Source: Thelephora terrestris (taxonomy: Eukaryota; Basidiomycota; Agaricomycetes; Thelephorales; Thelephoraceae). Taken from it: a stretch of DNA of 64,000 nt. Below, piece after piece: positions 1 to 11,260 of this stretch. Made by a program: the position numbers and the translations under genes. Each line of letters opens with the position of its first letter. Position 1 is the stretch's first letter. The stretch spans positions 1,426,001 through 1,490,000 of the forward strand of contig WIUZ02000005.1 of assembly GCA_015956445.1 (NCBI GenBank), in the 5' to 3' direction. The notes below the pieces were generated by a model, which was not told the DNA's origin, did not search any database, and saw only the letters and a list, made by a program, of their open reading frames with translations.

Positions 1-215
1 GTTGCGGGGGTTCTTGTTTGGGGATGGCTGGCTGCGGAGTTACACGTTGAGAGATGGGTTGTTGAGGAATGGTCAGCTGAGGGATGGAATTTCGAGGGAT
101 GGTCGGTTTAGCGATGGGTTGTTGAACGATGGCCGGTTGAGGGGTAGCCTGTTGGGAACTTTTTGGTTGGGAGATGGGCTGTTGAGAGATGTTTTGTTCG
201 GGGCCGGAATGTCGA
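1..215 (-). repeat. Degenerate short tandem repeat coding a Gln/Pro-rich tail
   Basis: Units of about 18-24 bases built on ttgttgaggaatggtcggct-like words are repeated imperfectly. In the minus-strand coding frame they give variations of Q-Q-P-I-S-Q-P and Q-P-A-I. The plus-strand frame through the same DNA is also open but is a mirror of the repeat. Such repeats expand and contract easily; the array continues past the left edge. Confidence 0.6.
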
Positions 216-2246
216 GGGTCGGCCTGCTGAGAGGTGGATTCTGGGGCAATGGGCAAGGCTGTTCCGGCCGCTTCGGTTCCGGTTGCGTCGGCCATGACGG
301 TATCCTCGGGAATAGCCCTCTTCTCAGCATTGCTGATGGCTCTGTTACGAAGATCCTCTATCGCGTCCTCATAGTGAAGGCAGTACTTCTTCCACGAGTT
401 GATCGTGTGGTTCGACATCTAGGGAAAAGGGGGGCAAAACCCCCAAGTTGGCAATGCGCAATGTTCAACTCGAAGCGACGCACCTTGTTGTGCAAGTGGA
501 TAGCAAGAGCATCATACGTGAGCTCTGCGTTCTTCTTAAACATGGCTCCGATATACTGCAACGACTTGACGTGCTCCGCCTCCTTATAGAACCGCAACCA
601 CTTCGGTGCTTCCCCCGAAGGAGTGGACGGCGGGGCTACGAAGCTTGCACCTCCTCTCCCTCTCCCTCTCCTCTTCCTGCCACCTGTTGCAGGCCGCCAC
701 TTAGCTCTTTTCGGCCCGTCTTTTCTTGGCTTCTCCGGTCCTCTTGTCGGATAATCGTTGGGATCCATAAGTAACCCCTTCTCGTATGAGTCGATCACGA
801 ACGCGGGGGTAACGATAGGTTTGTTACTGTCTTGAGCACTATACCACATTTCATCGAAGTAGTGCTCTTCCCACTGGCCAAGGACGACGTAATCGGCGTC
901 CTCCACGTCATCCGTGAACCCGCCCCCTGTAGCCTACAAATTGTAATTCTTCTGAGGCCGCGAAACGGTTGTTGAAGGTTAGAAGCTCACCCTGAATATC
1001 TCCGCAATCTTTCCTCGGTTCTTAAGGATGATTGGAACGCAAAACATCATTGATTTCCCGACATCGAACTCAAACAACTTGGGATGTATACGTGATGGGG
1101 TGGACACAGTAAGTTGCCCTGCGGTATTATCAGGTGGTGGATAGGGTGGAGTAGGATCTGGTCGGACGAGGGAATGAGTTAGCAAGGCTTCAGACGATGG
1201 TCCTCCCGAGAAATCACCCGGGTCGTTGGAGGACGTTGAATCTTGTCGTGACACCATCACAGTAACTGCGGCCCCTGACACCCTGGGAGCCTCTAGCTGG
1301 GTATTGACGGTGTTCGATGGATTTTGGGCTGGCGGAGGTGGAGGGGGGTGGAAAGTAGGGTTTGGCTGAGTAGGGGTGGGCGGTGGTGGGAATTGTTGGT
1401 GCATGGGTGGTCTCTGAAACCACATCATCATCATGATTTCATACGCGCGTCGGACGTCTTCCATTGTCGGCGGTTGAACCATACCGTACGGCCCTGGATG
1501 GAATGGAGACCAAGCTGGTTGCTGACCGTACGTCATCGCACCTATGTCTGTGGGTTGTGACATGGGGAAGGGAAACATGCTGGGTTGTTGCGTTGGTTGG
1601 GAACTGTAGGGTACCACTTGGCTCGCCGGAGGTAGCTGTGGAGTTTGCTGCTGTAGCATCATAGACTCGAGCGACCATTGGGACGGCGTGGGGGTATATG
1701 GCGGCTGTGACGAAGGCGGTGCCATGCCAGCTGAACTTTGTGAGGACCTGGACGGCGTGGAAAAGCTGTAGGGATGATCCTCTGGCGTGGGACGAGGGGT
1801 TTGGAGTTGTGGGTTTGAAGACGGAGGGGGTGGAACATACCCAAAGTCTTGGCTGATGTTTTCGGGCGTTACCCTACAATCTCCCCAGTTGCTTGTTTCC
1901 AGGAGCGGCCCTCCGGCGTTCAGCGACTTGTTGACCCATGAGTAATGGAGGACCACTTTGCTGGCGGCCTCGCACAGCAGGTCGGAAGCGCCAGGTAGTT
2001 CGGTGTCGATAAGGACGATAGCCGCGTCTTCCACCTCGTCCACAATAATCGCACCGTTCCTCTATTGACAGGGAGCTTGAGTTATAAGAAGTTCGACGTT
2101 ATAAAGGGAAGTAGCCTCGCCTTCAACGTCCGAAGTATCAATGCGCCATCAGGGATGTCTTGGGGCTCGAAAGCGAATATGAGGTTCTGGAAGAGGACTC
2201 CTGTGACCCTGAGGGGGGTTGCGTCTGCCAAGGGTAGCTCTGACAT
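1..2246 (-). CDS. Rap1-like BRCT-BRCT-SANT protein (3' part cut by window edge)
   Basis: I see two BRCT-like regions. The first (2246 to about 1880) reads LFQNLIFAF...GALILRTLK, then RNGAIIVDEVEDAAIVLID. The second (about 1095-770) reads LFEFDVGKSMMFC...IAEIFR, then DDVEDADYVVLGQWEEHYF and a PIVTPAFVIDSYEKG end. Between them lies a Pro/Gln/Ser-rich linker of about 250 residues. After a basic RGRGRGG patch comes a Myb/SANT-like helix region (TYDALAIHLHNK joined to HTINSWKKYC), then a Gln/Pro-rich repeat tail that leaves the window. BRCT plus Myb-like order is that of Rap1-type telomere or chromatin proteins, so nuclear DNA or telomere binding is inferred; another BRCT family is possible. I chose ATG 2246 (MSELPLADATPLRV) because it sits just before the first BRCT; upstream frame is open but has no ATG. 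Introns: about 2116-2058 (apparent GC-AG), about 990-920, and about 482-420. It is divergent from NPL4 with about 170 bases between starts. Confidence 0.6.
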
Positions 2247-2416
2247 CGCCTGCAACAGGGGATCTTCCCTGGAAATCGTTTGAAGAGCGTACTCGTGGAC
2301 GGCAGGTTTGGACGCAATGAGAACGGCTAAGCGATGGTCATGATCTCGATCACTACTGATACATACGCGGCCTCTCTCCACTTACATCCCCCGTCCTAAC
2401 ATCCCTTGTAACGACC
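2247..2416. promoter_or_regulatory. Shared 5' region between the Rap1-like gene and NPL4
   Basis: Only about 170 bases separate the two proposed start codons, which point away from each other, so the genes probably share a bidirectional promoter. No TATA box is evident. The NPL4 start lies inside the palindrome ccatgg. Confidence 0.4.
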
Positions 2417-4676
2417 ATGGCAAGTTTCTCATTTGGTTCTCTCAGTTTTCGACCCTACTGACGACAGCTTCAGATTGTCCGCATCAGGTCAAAAGACGGA
2501 AACTTTAGATTCGATGTTCAACCCAATGACGATATATCCGTTCTCGTGGGCAAGGTGCTGTAGTTTTTTGCTCGGTTAGTGATGAACGGTTGACAAATCG
2601 CGATACCCCTCTAGATACTAGACACCGCGGTCGACGCGGACCCTGCTTCCCTCACGATCTCCAACCAGCCCAGGGGCAATGAAACCCCAGTCGTAACTCT
2701 TACCGGCAGGGATCTGAATAGTCTCGGCCTCAGGTATGCGTCCCTTGATCTCGCCGACCCTACCAAGATCCGACGATTAACCACCAAACACGTAGTCACG
2801 GCGATCTTGTGTTCGTTTCGTACAAACCGCGACTTGCCGCAAACCTCTCCCTTCCATCAACGTCCACTGCCACCCCTTCCTCAGAGATTCAGGCCACAGG
2901 TGCCAGACCTTGGGAGATCGTAGAAGAGGACACGGTCGACAAGTATTGGCGCACTAAGGACGGAAAAATCTCACGCGGCCACACTCGACTATGCAAGCAT
3001 GGACCCAACGGAATGTGCGACTACTGCATGCCGCTAGAACCATACGACACTTCCTATCATACCGAACACAGTATCAAGCATTTATCCTATCATGCCTATC
3101 TCCGCAAGCTTACCCCTAAGAACACGACTTCGTCCTTTGTCCCCCCGTTGAGCCCGCTTAATTATAAAGTCAAAATCCCTTGCCCAACTGGATCTCATCC
3201 AAGCTGGCCAGCCGGTATCTGTACGGCGTGCCAGGCATCGGCTATCACCCTCCAGTCCCAACCCTTCCGAATGGTGGACCATCTGGAAATAGCCTCGACA
3301 GATATCATCGATCGCTTCCTCCAAGCATGGAGGAAAACAGGTCTCCAGCGATTCGGTTGGTTGATTGGGCGGTACGAGCCTTACGATGAAGTCCCCATGG
3401 GTGTTAAGGCTGTGGTTGAAGCGATCCACGAGCCTCCGCAGGAAGGTGAATTGGACGGACTATCATTGGGCGTTCCGTGGGAGGACGAACCTAGTATCAG
3501 AGAGCTCGCAAAGCTCGCTTCCACGCCATTGACAATCGTCGGCTACGTGTTCACGGATTTGGATCCCACTCCAGAGGACAAGACAAAGAACCTCTACAAA
3601 CGTCACCCACAATCATTTTACCTCTCTTCTCTGGAAGCAATTTTCGCAGCAACCTTACAGAAGTCTTCACCCGTTCCTTCCAGGTCCTCCGAGACAGGTT
3701 ACTTCGGATCCCGGCTTGTCACTGCTATTCTGACCGGCACGAAAGATGGGGCGATCGATATCTCTGCGTACCAGGTTTCTGAACAGGCTGTCGCGATGGT
3801 TGATGCAGATATGATTGAAGCGAGCGTTGAGCCAGGAATAGTACGTGTAAAGGACGAGGATCGGAGCCAGGACGCGGCGAGGTATGTCCCTGATGTATTC
3901 TTCAGGTACAAGAACGAGTATGGTCTGGAGGTAAAGAAAACGGCAAAACCCAGCTTCCCCGTTGAATATCTTTTGGTGAATGTATGTGATTTCTTCACCT
4001 GTGAGCCTATCAGACACTGGTCCTCACTCGTCTGTTCAATAGGTGACCCACGGATTCCCAACGAATAAAGCGCCGCTGTTCCGTTCCACGAAGTTCCGCA
4101 TCGAGAATCGACCAGGGTTGGAGGACCAATCTGTCGAAGGTGTAATCAAGGAGCTGGCTAAGCTCAATGCCCCAGATATTATGCCGGGGAACGGTGGGGA
4201 TCATTCCAGGAAACGTGCCTTGGCCGAATGGATAAGCGATTGGCACCTTGTTGCTTTCCTGGCGACGACTCAATTATTCTCTTCCGAGGACACTAAGGCC
4301 CTCATTCAAGCCGCCTCGTCCCCGAACCTCCTTAACAACCTCGGTGGGTTGGATAAGTTGTTACAAAGCGACGGATGGCAAACTTTGATGGCATTCACGA
4401 AGGAGTTAGGTTGTAAGAGACCTTTATTTTGAATAGCCGATTGCGGGGGTTAATAATCCTTCTTTTTAAGCTCCAGCGGCATCAACATCCCTCCCCCCGG
4501 GGCCTAGTGGCGGCATGGACGAGGATATTCCTCCAGAAATTTTCGATCAAATACGAGAATCAGAAATGGCTTCCGGAGGGGGTGGCACTTCATCGAGGAT
4601 CAGGATCTGCCAGTACTGCACGGTCGAAAACACTCACGGGGGAACGGACTGTGAAGTTTGCGGTCTTCCGCTCTGA
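2417..4676 (+). CDS. NPL4: NPL4, ubiquitin-binding cofactor of the Cdc48/p97 segregase
   Basis: Npl4 with Ufd1 brings ubiquitinated clients to Cdc48 for ER-associated and nuclear degradation. Six coding exons give an in-frame 654-residue protein: 2417-2419, 2474-2554, 2615-2733, 2796-3981, 4043-4412 and 4471-4676. The N-terminal UBX-like fold reads M-IVRIRSKDGNFRFDVQPND...LGLSHGDLVFVSYKPR. It is followed by the zinc region (TRLCKHGPNGMCDYCMPL) with the HLSYHAYLRK segment, then the MPN/NPL4 core (GWLIGRYEPYDEVPMG) to about residue 585. The last exon ends in an NZF finger (CQYCTVENTHGGTDCEVC). Exon 1 contributes only the ATG, followed by an apparent GC-AG intron, because no GT donor keeps the frame. 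The identity is secure; exon 1 and the last exon rest on splice inference. Confidence 0.93.
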
Positions 4677-5104
4677 AAGACTCGGACGCATCAGATAGCC
4701 TATTAGCGGACTCAAGCAGCTTACAGTATCTGGAGAGTCCTAGTGTTATAATCTGACATTGACCCCAATCCTCCGATCCCCAATGCGAGCTTCCAGAGCA
4801 GTCCGTGTTTACAACAATCTATAGAAGTTATAACCTGCGTGTCATAAAGGAAGGGGATGATAATGGCCGTCCAGGAGAGTGAAAAAGTAGAAAACCAATA
4901 TCTGCAGCTCCGAGCTAAAAAAGGCGGTAGCTGCCGTATCGAGGCTCAAATGCCTTGAAGTAGGTGTACAAACATGGAGGAACCGGGTAGGCATATTGTT
5001 ACCATACAGCGCAAACGTCTGATATAACATCAGAACATTTGCAAGAGGGTGATTATCACACCCTAACCAAATCGCGGTGGTGTGGGGGCTCAGTGGTGCT
5101 TTAA
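4677..5104. other. Intergenic, NPL4 / Nudix gene 3' ends
   Basis: The two flanking genes converge here. I see no gene; short open frames are random or antisense. It presumably holds both 3' untranslated regions. Confidence 0.5.
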
Positions 5105-6595
5105 CTAGCGGAAGAAGACCCACCAGGTGCTGAAAACAGCACCTGTAAGGACAAGAACGGCCCGTACGACGATAACGACGACAAGCGCCTTTCTTATCGC
5201 AGCATAAAAAGTGCTCAGGGCAGCTCCGGTCCAATTCACCCTAGATGGGTAGAGGCGATAAGATAAGGAAGAGAACGGGGGAATGGCCGGATTGAATTTA
5301 CCTTCGATCACCGGCCCCACGGGTTTTGACACTGACTTCCCAGCCGCGAACCACCTCCCTGTACCTTTTACCAAAAACCCAAATCCAGAAGTTGACATCG
5401 GGGTATGAGAAACGCGGGAAGACGCTAGTCAAGCTGGGCGCCCTCAAAACAGCAGCCCTGACGTCTCCGCTGAATAGCTTAACACCCATGACATCATCCG
5501 CGTCCGCGTGATCTGGGAATTTGAGAATTGAACCCGAGGTCGAGTGACCATCCATGACCATGAATGAGAGAAGATCAAGGGTCATGCCGAGGGATAAGCC
5601 CCATAGTTTGAGTTGCTTGTAAGATTGGGGTGGGAGTGCCTTCTCCAGCCGTGCCTCGCTCTTTTCCTTTTTCGATTTCGCTTGCTCTGGGCGAGTCAAA
5701 TCCGGGAGAAGGAGCGCGGGAAAGCTCATGTCACCGATGAGGGCTCGAATCGCGTATCGCAGTAGCAAGGATTGACGGGGTGCAAGTCTTGAGGAACAGT
5801 CGACCGAAACGGTTGACCATTTGGGATTGAGCAAGGAAGAGATCGGGAGCCAGTGCAGTGTCGTCCCTTCTGCGGGATCAGCCGCAAGAGGTACGGGTGA
5901 AAGTTGAAGGAAAACTGTTTGGAAGAGGTAGGGTCAACATCAGGACAAGATTGGCTTCAAGTCGAACGCCGTACCAAATGGGGACAGGATCATCAGGAGA
6001 CGCTTCCCTAGCGAGGTGGTGATTTCTCTATCGTCAAGTTGTCCGACGCAAGTGAAATCCCGTTCAGCTAAGTCCAAACCAATTTCTTCCCAGGTTTGTC
6101 GCATAGCTGCCGGACTGCCTTAGATACCATAAAGAAGATTTTGGAACGAAGTTGCGCACCAGTGTATCGACCACCTTCGTCACCCTCCTCGGTTCTACCT
6201 CCTGGGAAGGCAACGTGGGCCTCAGGCGATTGGTTGACCCTGTTATTTGCAATGGCAGTGATGTCTTCTCCGGGATTCTCACGTTTAAGAAAGAGGATCT
6301 CCGCGACGGCACCAGGTGCAGTAACCCAATCGAGCTGGAAAAACTCCTGGAGGGACGGTTGGGCTTGCCGTGAGGGAATTTGAGGAAAACTCCTCGGAGG
6401 AGTGACACGAATGACCAGAGCGACTGCAGCGCGGCGTGGTTGCGTTGGAGGAGAAGTGATAATGCGAGGGGGTGTGGAACGAATTTTAGTGAGGGCCTCG
6501 GCCAAGAGTGGGATGACCGAAACAGGCTCTGCAGTGGTCGTGTGAGGGCCCTTCCCAGCTTTCAGGTCGGTACTGGTGCTCTTACCATCAGGCAT
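5105..6595 (-). CDS. Nudix hydrolase, CoA-diphosphatase (PCD1/NUDT7-8) type, with C-terminal membrane anchor
   Basis: The family splits CoA and related nucleotide diphosphates and is often peroxisomal or mitochondrial. Exons are 6595-6160, 6118-5975, 5914-5302 and 5240-5105. The N-terminal half has the Nudix strand AAVALVIRVTPP and AEILFLKREN, then HVAFPGGRTEEGDEGGRYT. After an intron come AAMRQTWEEIGLDLAERDF and VGQLDD. The Glu-Glu pair of the Nudix helix is kept, but the first Glu of the REXXEE motif reads Gln. A C-terminal part of about 200 residues has GMTLDLLSFMV and ends after the last intron in a hydrophobic stretch (ALVVVIVVRAVLVLTGAVF) just before the stop, typical of a tail anchor. 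Start ATG 6595 gives a family-like N-terminus without a signal peptide. The substrate is inferred from family resemblance only. Confidence 0.82.
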
Positions 6596-7478
6596 GGTGA
6601 TGATAGATAACAGGGAGAATATGCAAAGAGAGGGTATGGCGGGGGTAGAGTGTCTAGACGTCTAAGTCTTGGCTTGGGGTATAACTCTGAACCTGGCCCC
6701 ATATTAGGGTCCTCCATGCACGATTCCCCAATATTCCCACGACTACTCATCCGATACACATACTTACGCACAATTGGCCCGCGAACTCGATTGCCAACTG
6801 GTCGGGAGCCCCCAAGCGAACCGAAAGACCACGATGAGAGTTGTCAATGACTCAACCGCTCTCGTCCCATGTAGCTACGCAGCGCGTGCTCTGCGTTGGG
6901 ACATGGAACAGACCATCTAACTCTGGGATGCAGGCTGGTCTACGCTTGAATATCTAAGCCTGAGCTTTCACCTCGACAGGTTTTCAACGACCAGCTAAAC
7001 AGAGGTGGAGGGTATCGCCTGGATGGCTTTTCACCCACGCGGCGGCAAACTCCTTAAACAGGCGTAGTACAATCAACACATTTCCCAACGTGCTCGCCGT
7101 TTCCAACGTTTGTCCATTTCTTGTCGTCTTATCGTGACCACCGTCGAGTTCTTGTGCCTCCCCCTTTTCTCCCCCCTGCTAGATACGGGTTTCTTTATCT
7201 TTATCTTTTAACAATTTGATCCGGCTTTGCGCTCAACGGTTCTCACTCCAGTTACGATGCTCCCTTCGGCCTATGCAGCTTTATAGTAGTTAGCAGGCTT
7301 TGTTGTCGATAGTCAATTGATTCGGCATATGACAAAAGTTCGGACGCAGGATAAGTAAGCGCTAGCGGATGTGATCACTCCAGCCAAGGTACGACAGACA
7401 CTGTCATCTTGCAATCCTCCGCATCTATCCCATAACCGTAGTATCTGCTTAAATACATAAAAACGAAAAACAAAGTTG
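6596..7478. other. Intergenic, 5' of Nudix gene and 3' of ligase gene
   Basis: No coding family was recognised in these roughly 880 bases. Pyrimidine-rich runs occur near 7150-7210. It should contain the Nudix gene promoter and the ligase 3' untranslated region. Confidence 0.5.
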
Positions 7479-10400
7479 CTACCAGAAATCCCCATCATCA
7501 TCGCCTCCCTTCTTCTTCCCACCTCCTTGGGCGAGTGCCTGGCTTTCGTACATCTCTGCGATTTGTTCAGGCCCAGTCCCATCGTCCGCGTTCTTATCGT
7601 CCCTGATCCGTATGAACCTTGGGAACCGCAGCGAGATCCCACGTTCATCCACCTTATGGCACAAACATCAGCTGAAACTCCTGCGAATTGCATTGAGCAG
7701 TACGCACCACTCCTTGTGCCGCGGTGTAAATTGGGCTCAGACTCAAATCAGCAGTCAGGACCTCCCATACAACTTTCGGCTCGAACCAGATATCAGGCTT
7801 TGCCCCACCCACACTGATGTCACCCCTCGGTTTCTCCGTCTCCAATGGGTGGAGCGTTTCCCAGTGACTCTTCAACATCTCCTCACTGAAACCGGTGCCA
7901 ATCTTGCAGATCGTTTGATAAGTTTCCGCTTCCGCGTCATAGCATGCCAGTAGGAAGGCGCCATATACGTTGGTGCGCTTTCCCTTTCCGTAGTAACCCC
8001 CGACAACAACAAGATCCAGCGAATCACCAACCCCGGCAAGGTAATCCTTCTTTACCTATCCTTCAGGATTAAAAAAAGGCAGCCACTAAGCGAGAGTTGG
8101 GTCATACCTTCAGCCAGTTCACACTCCGCCTGCTAGGCTCGTAATGACTGGCGTCACTGTCAAGCATTTTCACCATTAGTCCCTCGCAACCATCTTTCAC
8201 ACTCTCGTCAAGGAAGGTCTGGATCTCTTCCACAGCCTCAGCATCTGACCACTTGGCGAACGCAAATTCAAGGTGGACTTCTTGAAAGTGCTCTCGTAAG
8301 AGTTTCCTTCGTTCCGATAGGGGTTTCTGCAATAGAGACTGGAACACGTCAGTGGCGGCTCGACCCTCTCTACTCGAAAATCTCCACCTCCCCATTCAAA
8401 TATAGAAGGTCGAAGCCAAAGAGGCACACGCGAACGACGATATCTTCGACTTTTACATCCTTACGTTTCCGCCGACTGAGTTCTTGGAACGGCATGAGCT
8501 TTGCAGTGTCCTTATTGATTGCAACCGCCTCAGCATCCAGGACAAAGGACTTCGTGCCCTCTTTTATACTCTATCAGGAAACGCTTAGTGTGGGACGGAT
8601 GTGGACCGTTAGGTGAGAGATCTCACGTGCGGCACTTGTTCCATGAGATCGGGGTACTTCTTGCTCATGTCCTCCGAATTTCTGCTGAATACTTTTATCG
8701 TTCCATCTGGAAGCAAATGCACCTGAGGGCGAGGGGTGATTAGCACAGCTCTAGCTGATCCATCTTGAGCCGTACCTGAGCACGTTCACCATCGTATTTG
8801 TACTCGCAGGTGAACTTCTTATCTTCAAATCTATCTAGCACCTCTCCGATGGCTTTGGTTGGCTTTGCGAGCATGGGTTTGAGAGGTACTCCTGGGGTAA
8901 GCTGACATCTCTCACGAAGGCCACCAATGCCGAACTTGAGGAGGGCGGGGATGACTAAATCATAGGAAGGCAGTTCGCTTCCGATGGGCGAACGTCATGA
9001 GATGCTTTGACGCCTTCTATACGTTGCCTCGACTCACCTGTACACTGATTTCAGAATGCTAGAGCCCTCTTCAAGTTTCTCCGTGAGTTTCTCTTGGCTC
9101 CATCGCTTGCCGGCTGGCAGGTCCTCAGTAAACCATGACGTGATCAAATTTTCGTTGAACGAACACGAACCCTTTTCTTTCTCTGCCAGGACTACCGCAT
9201 GGGCAAGAGAAACCAAAACGGACTTCTCAGCGTTGCCAATCCGAAGTTTGCCTTCTAAGCTCCGGATGATGTATTTCGCTTCCATGCCCTGGCAAGCAGC
9301 GAGGAGTTTGGTGATAATCGACGTCTTCTTCTTTTGCACCTAGGATTTATGGCGGTCAGGCCGGCGACCTTTATTGTGGACAAAAGGGTTACCGAGTGTC
9401 CAGAGCTCATAGCAATTTCCTTCAGATTCTTGAAGACCAAATCCAACGTCAGCGGCTTCGGCTTGAATAAAACCTTCTGGCCGTTTTTCGAGTTCTAGTG
9501 AAACCCTTCAGAGAGCGGTAATATCGCATTTTGGGTGCATACCATGGCCACCAACCCAAGGTCACCCTCTTTTTTCAAGTCCGTCTTGACCTGGGCGCCA
9601 CTTCTGCCGGTGGAGTCCGTGATCGCTTTGATTAACAGACTCTCGCCAATTCCGAGCTCGATGCCCTCGTAGTCTGGACTGAGCTGCGTGGGGGTTAGCC
9701 ATGGTCAAAGTGTTGAGGCAGCGGTCGCACCCGGTTGATGCACAAGTAGACCGCCTGTAATAACGGTTGGAAGTCACTAGGACTGCTTCTCCGGATTACC
9801 AAAAGCAGGAAACTTGTGAGCAATGCGGTCTTCTCGAGACGTTTGGTTGTGGCTTCTATCAGAGCAAACACCTTCGCCAAAGCTGCGTACGGGACCCTGC
9901 CAGCAGCTGAGCGAGACTTCGAGCTAGATAAGGAATGGCCTACTTGTCGCCAACCTTCCAGCCGCCTTCAATATCGACCTCTTCGACCTTTGATAACGCC
10001 GAACTCGCGCTTGGTTATGCACCGTCAGTGACCTAGGGTAGTTGTGTCTGGGAAGCTTAAACACCTTTTTGATGCCGCCGCCGCATCCTCCTCCAATTCG
10101 CTTTCTCCCTGTTCATCATCTGCGGGATCTTCATTTTCGCTTGCGGTAGCAGATTTACTATCCCCATCCTCCTCGAGATCTTTCTTCTTGGCTTTGGTCC
10201 TAGACGTGGAAGCAATCGCGTCATTAGCCTTCTCTGCTGTGCGCTTCTTTGGCGGCCCTTTCTTAGCAGATTTCTTGGTGGTAGGAGCTGTGTCGGGTTG
10301 AACAACAGGTGTGAATGTAATGGAGAGAAGTAAGCACCTGGTGGCTCATCTTCTTCAGATTCCGACTCCAGAACACGTCGCCGTTTCGATTTTGGCTTAC

Positions 10401-10947
10401 TCTCTGCTGGTAAGTTGGTTAGAGTGTAGTTGGAATGACGTTGTGGGCGTGCGAACCTTCCAAGGTGATATCCTTCAGTTTGGATTTCAGCTTCGCAGGC
10501 GGAGATGATCTGAGAACCGCGTCTAGTGACCGTGTCAAACAGATGGCGATACAGCCTAATCGTTCGACTCACCAGGGGTATTGTCCTCTTCGTCGTCAGA
10601 ATCCACTCTGCGCTTCTTCGATTTGGGAGAAGCGGGCTCTGATCGATTCGGGAGTGAATTCGTGGTGAACGACGGTACCCATAAATTCGTACCATGTGGA
10701 GGAGAGCTCGCGACTTCAGCTGAGTGAAGTTCAAGGGAATGATCGGTCATGGCCAGGATGGGCGCGTACTTTTGGGATCCCGATGAGAGGGTTTGTCGAC
10801 TTCCATATCGACTGCATCTTCCTTCTTCAGAGCACTCCCAGATGCAACAGGGGACTCCTCAGCCTTCTTCGACTTGGGCCTAGGCTTTCCCCAAAACTCG
10901 TTCAAATTGGCTTGTTGCGGTGGCGCGGATTTGGTTCCTTTAGGCAT
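7479..10947 (-). CDS. CDC9: DNA ligase I (replicative ATP-dependent ligase)
   Basis: ATP-dependent DNA ligase I seals Okazaki fragments and works in excision repair. The N-terminus ([20 protein letters not shown]) has a QxxLxxFW PIP-box-like motif for PCNA, followed by acidic, Lys-rich low-complexity exons ([25 protein letters not shown]). The DNA-binding domain covers [20 protein letters not shown] to [18 protein letters not shown]. The adenylation core has [17 protein letters not shown] and the active-site lysine motif [10 protein letters not shown] (near 8806), then [26 protein letters not shown] and [11 protein letters not shown]. The OB-fold region has [20 protein letters not shown]. It ends [20 protein letters not shown]...GDDDGDFW. 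More than ten short introns interrupt it; their exact borders are not all listed. The identification is very secure. Confidence 0.95.
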
Positions 10948-11260
10948 GTCAAAGAATCTGCCTGGAGAGAGGTCAACCGATTGGTACTTGTGCTTATATA
11001 GGAGAACCAGCCACCGAGGGTTAATTGGCGAGTCATACAACGATGGGTACGCGCGAGGACACGAAACATCACACGGTCATTGAACTTGGTCACGCTACTT
11101 GATCAGATCACAACCGACTGATCCGGTCCCAAAAACGGGTCGGATTGGCTGTCGGGAGATCCCGAACACTACACAGTTCATTTGTGGCTTAACCCTAACC
11201 TACTGAATCACTTAGCCCTCCCCCCCGCCATCCTACGTTGATATCCTTAGGACCGACGCC
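10948..11260. promoter_or_regulatory. Divergent 5' region between DNA ligase and RPS11
   Basis: These 313 bases lie between two start codons that point away from each other. No clear TATA box was seen. The sequence aaccctaacc (near 11190) sits about 70 bases before the RPS11 start and matches the telomere-repeat-like box that often precedes ribosomal protein genes; function is inferred. Confidence 0.4.

Noticed and set aside
2-589. Plus-strand frame of 195 codons full of Gly-Leu-Leu repeats
   Set aside because: It begins with TTG and is the antisense mirror of the Gln/Pro-rich repeat coding on the minus strand, which continues from the SANT-like exon.
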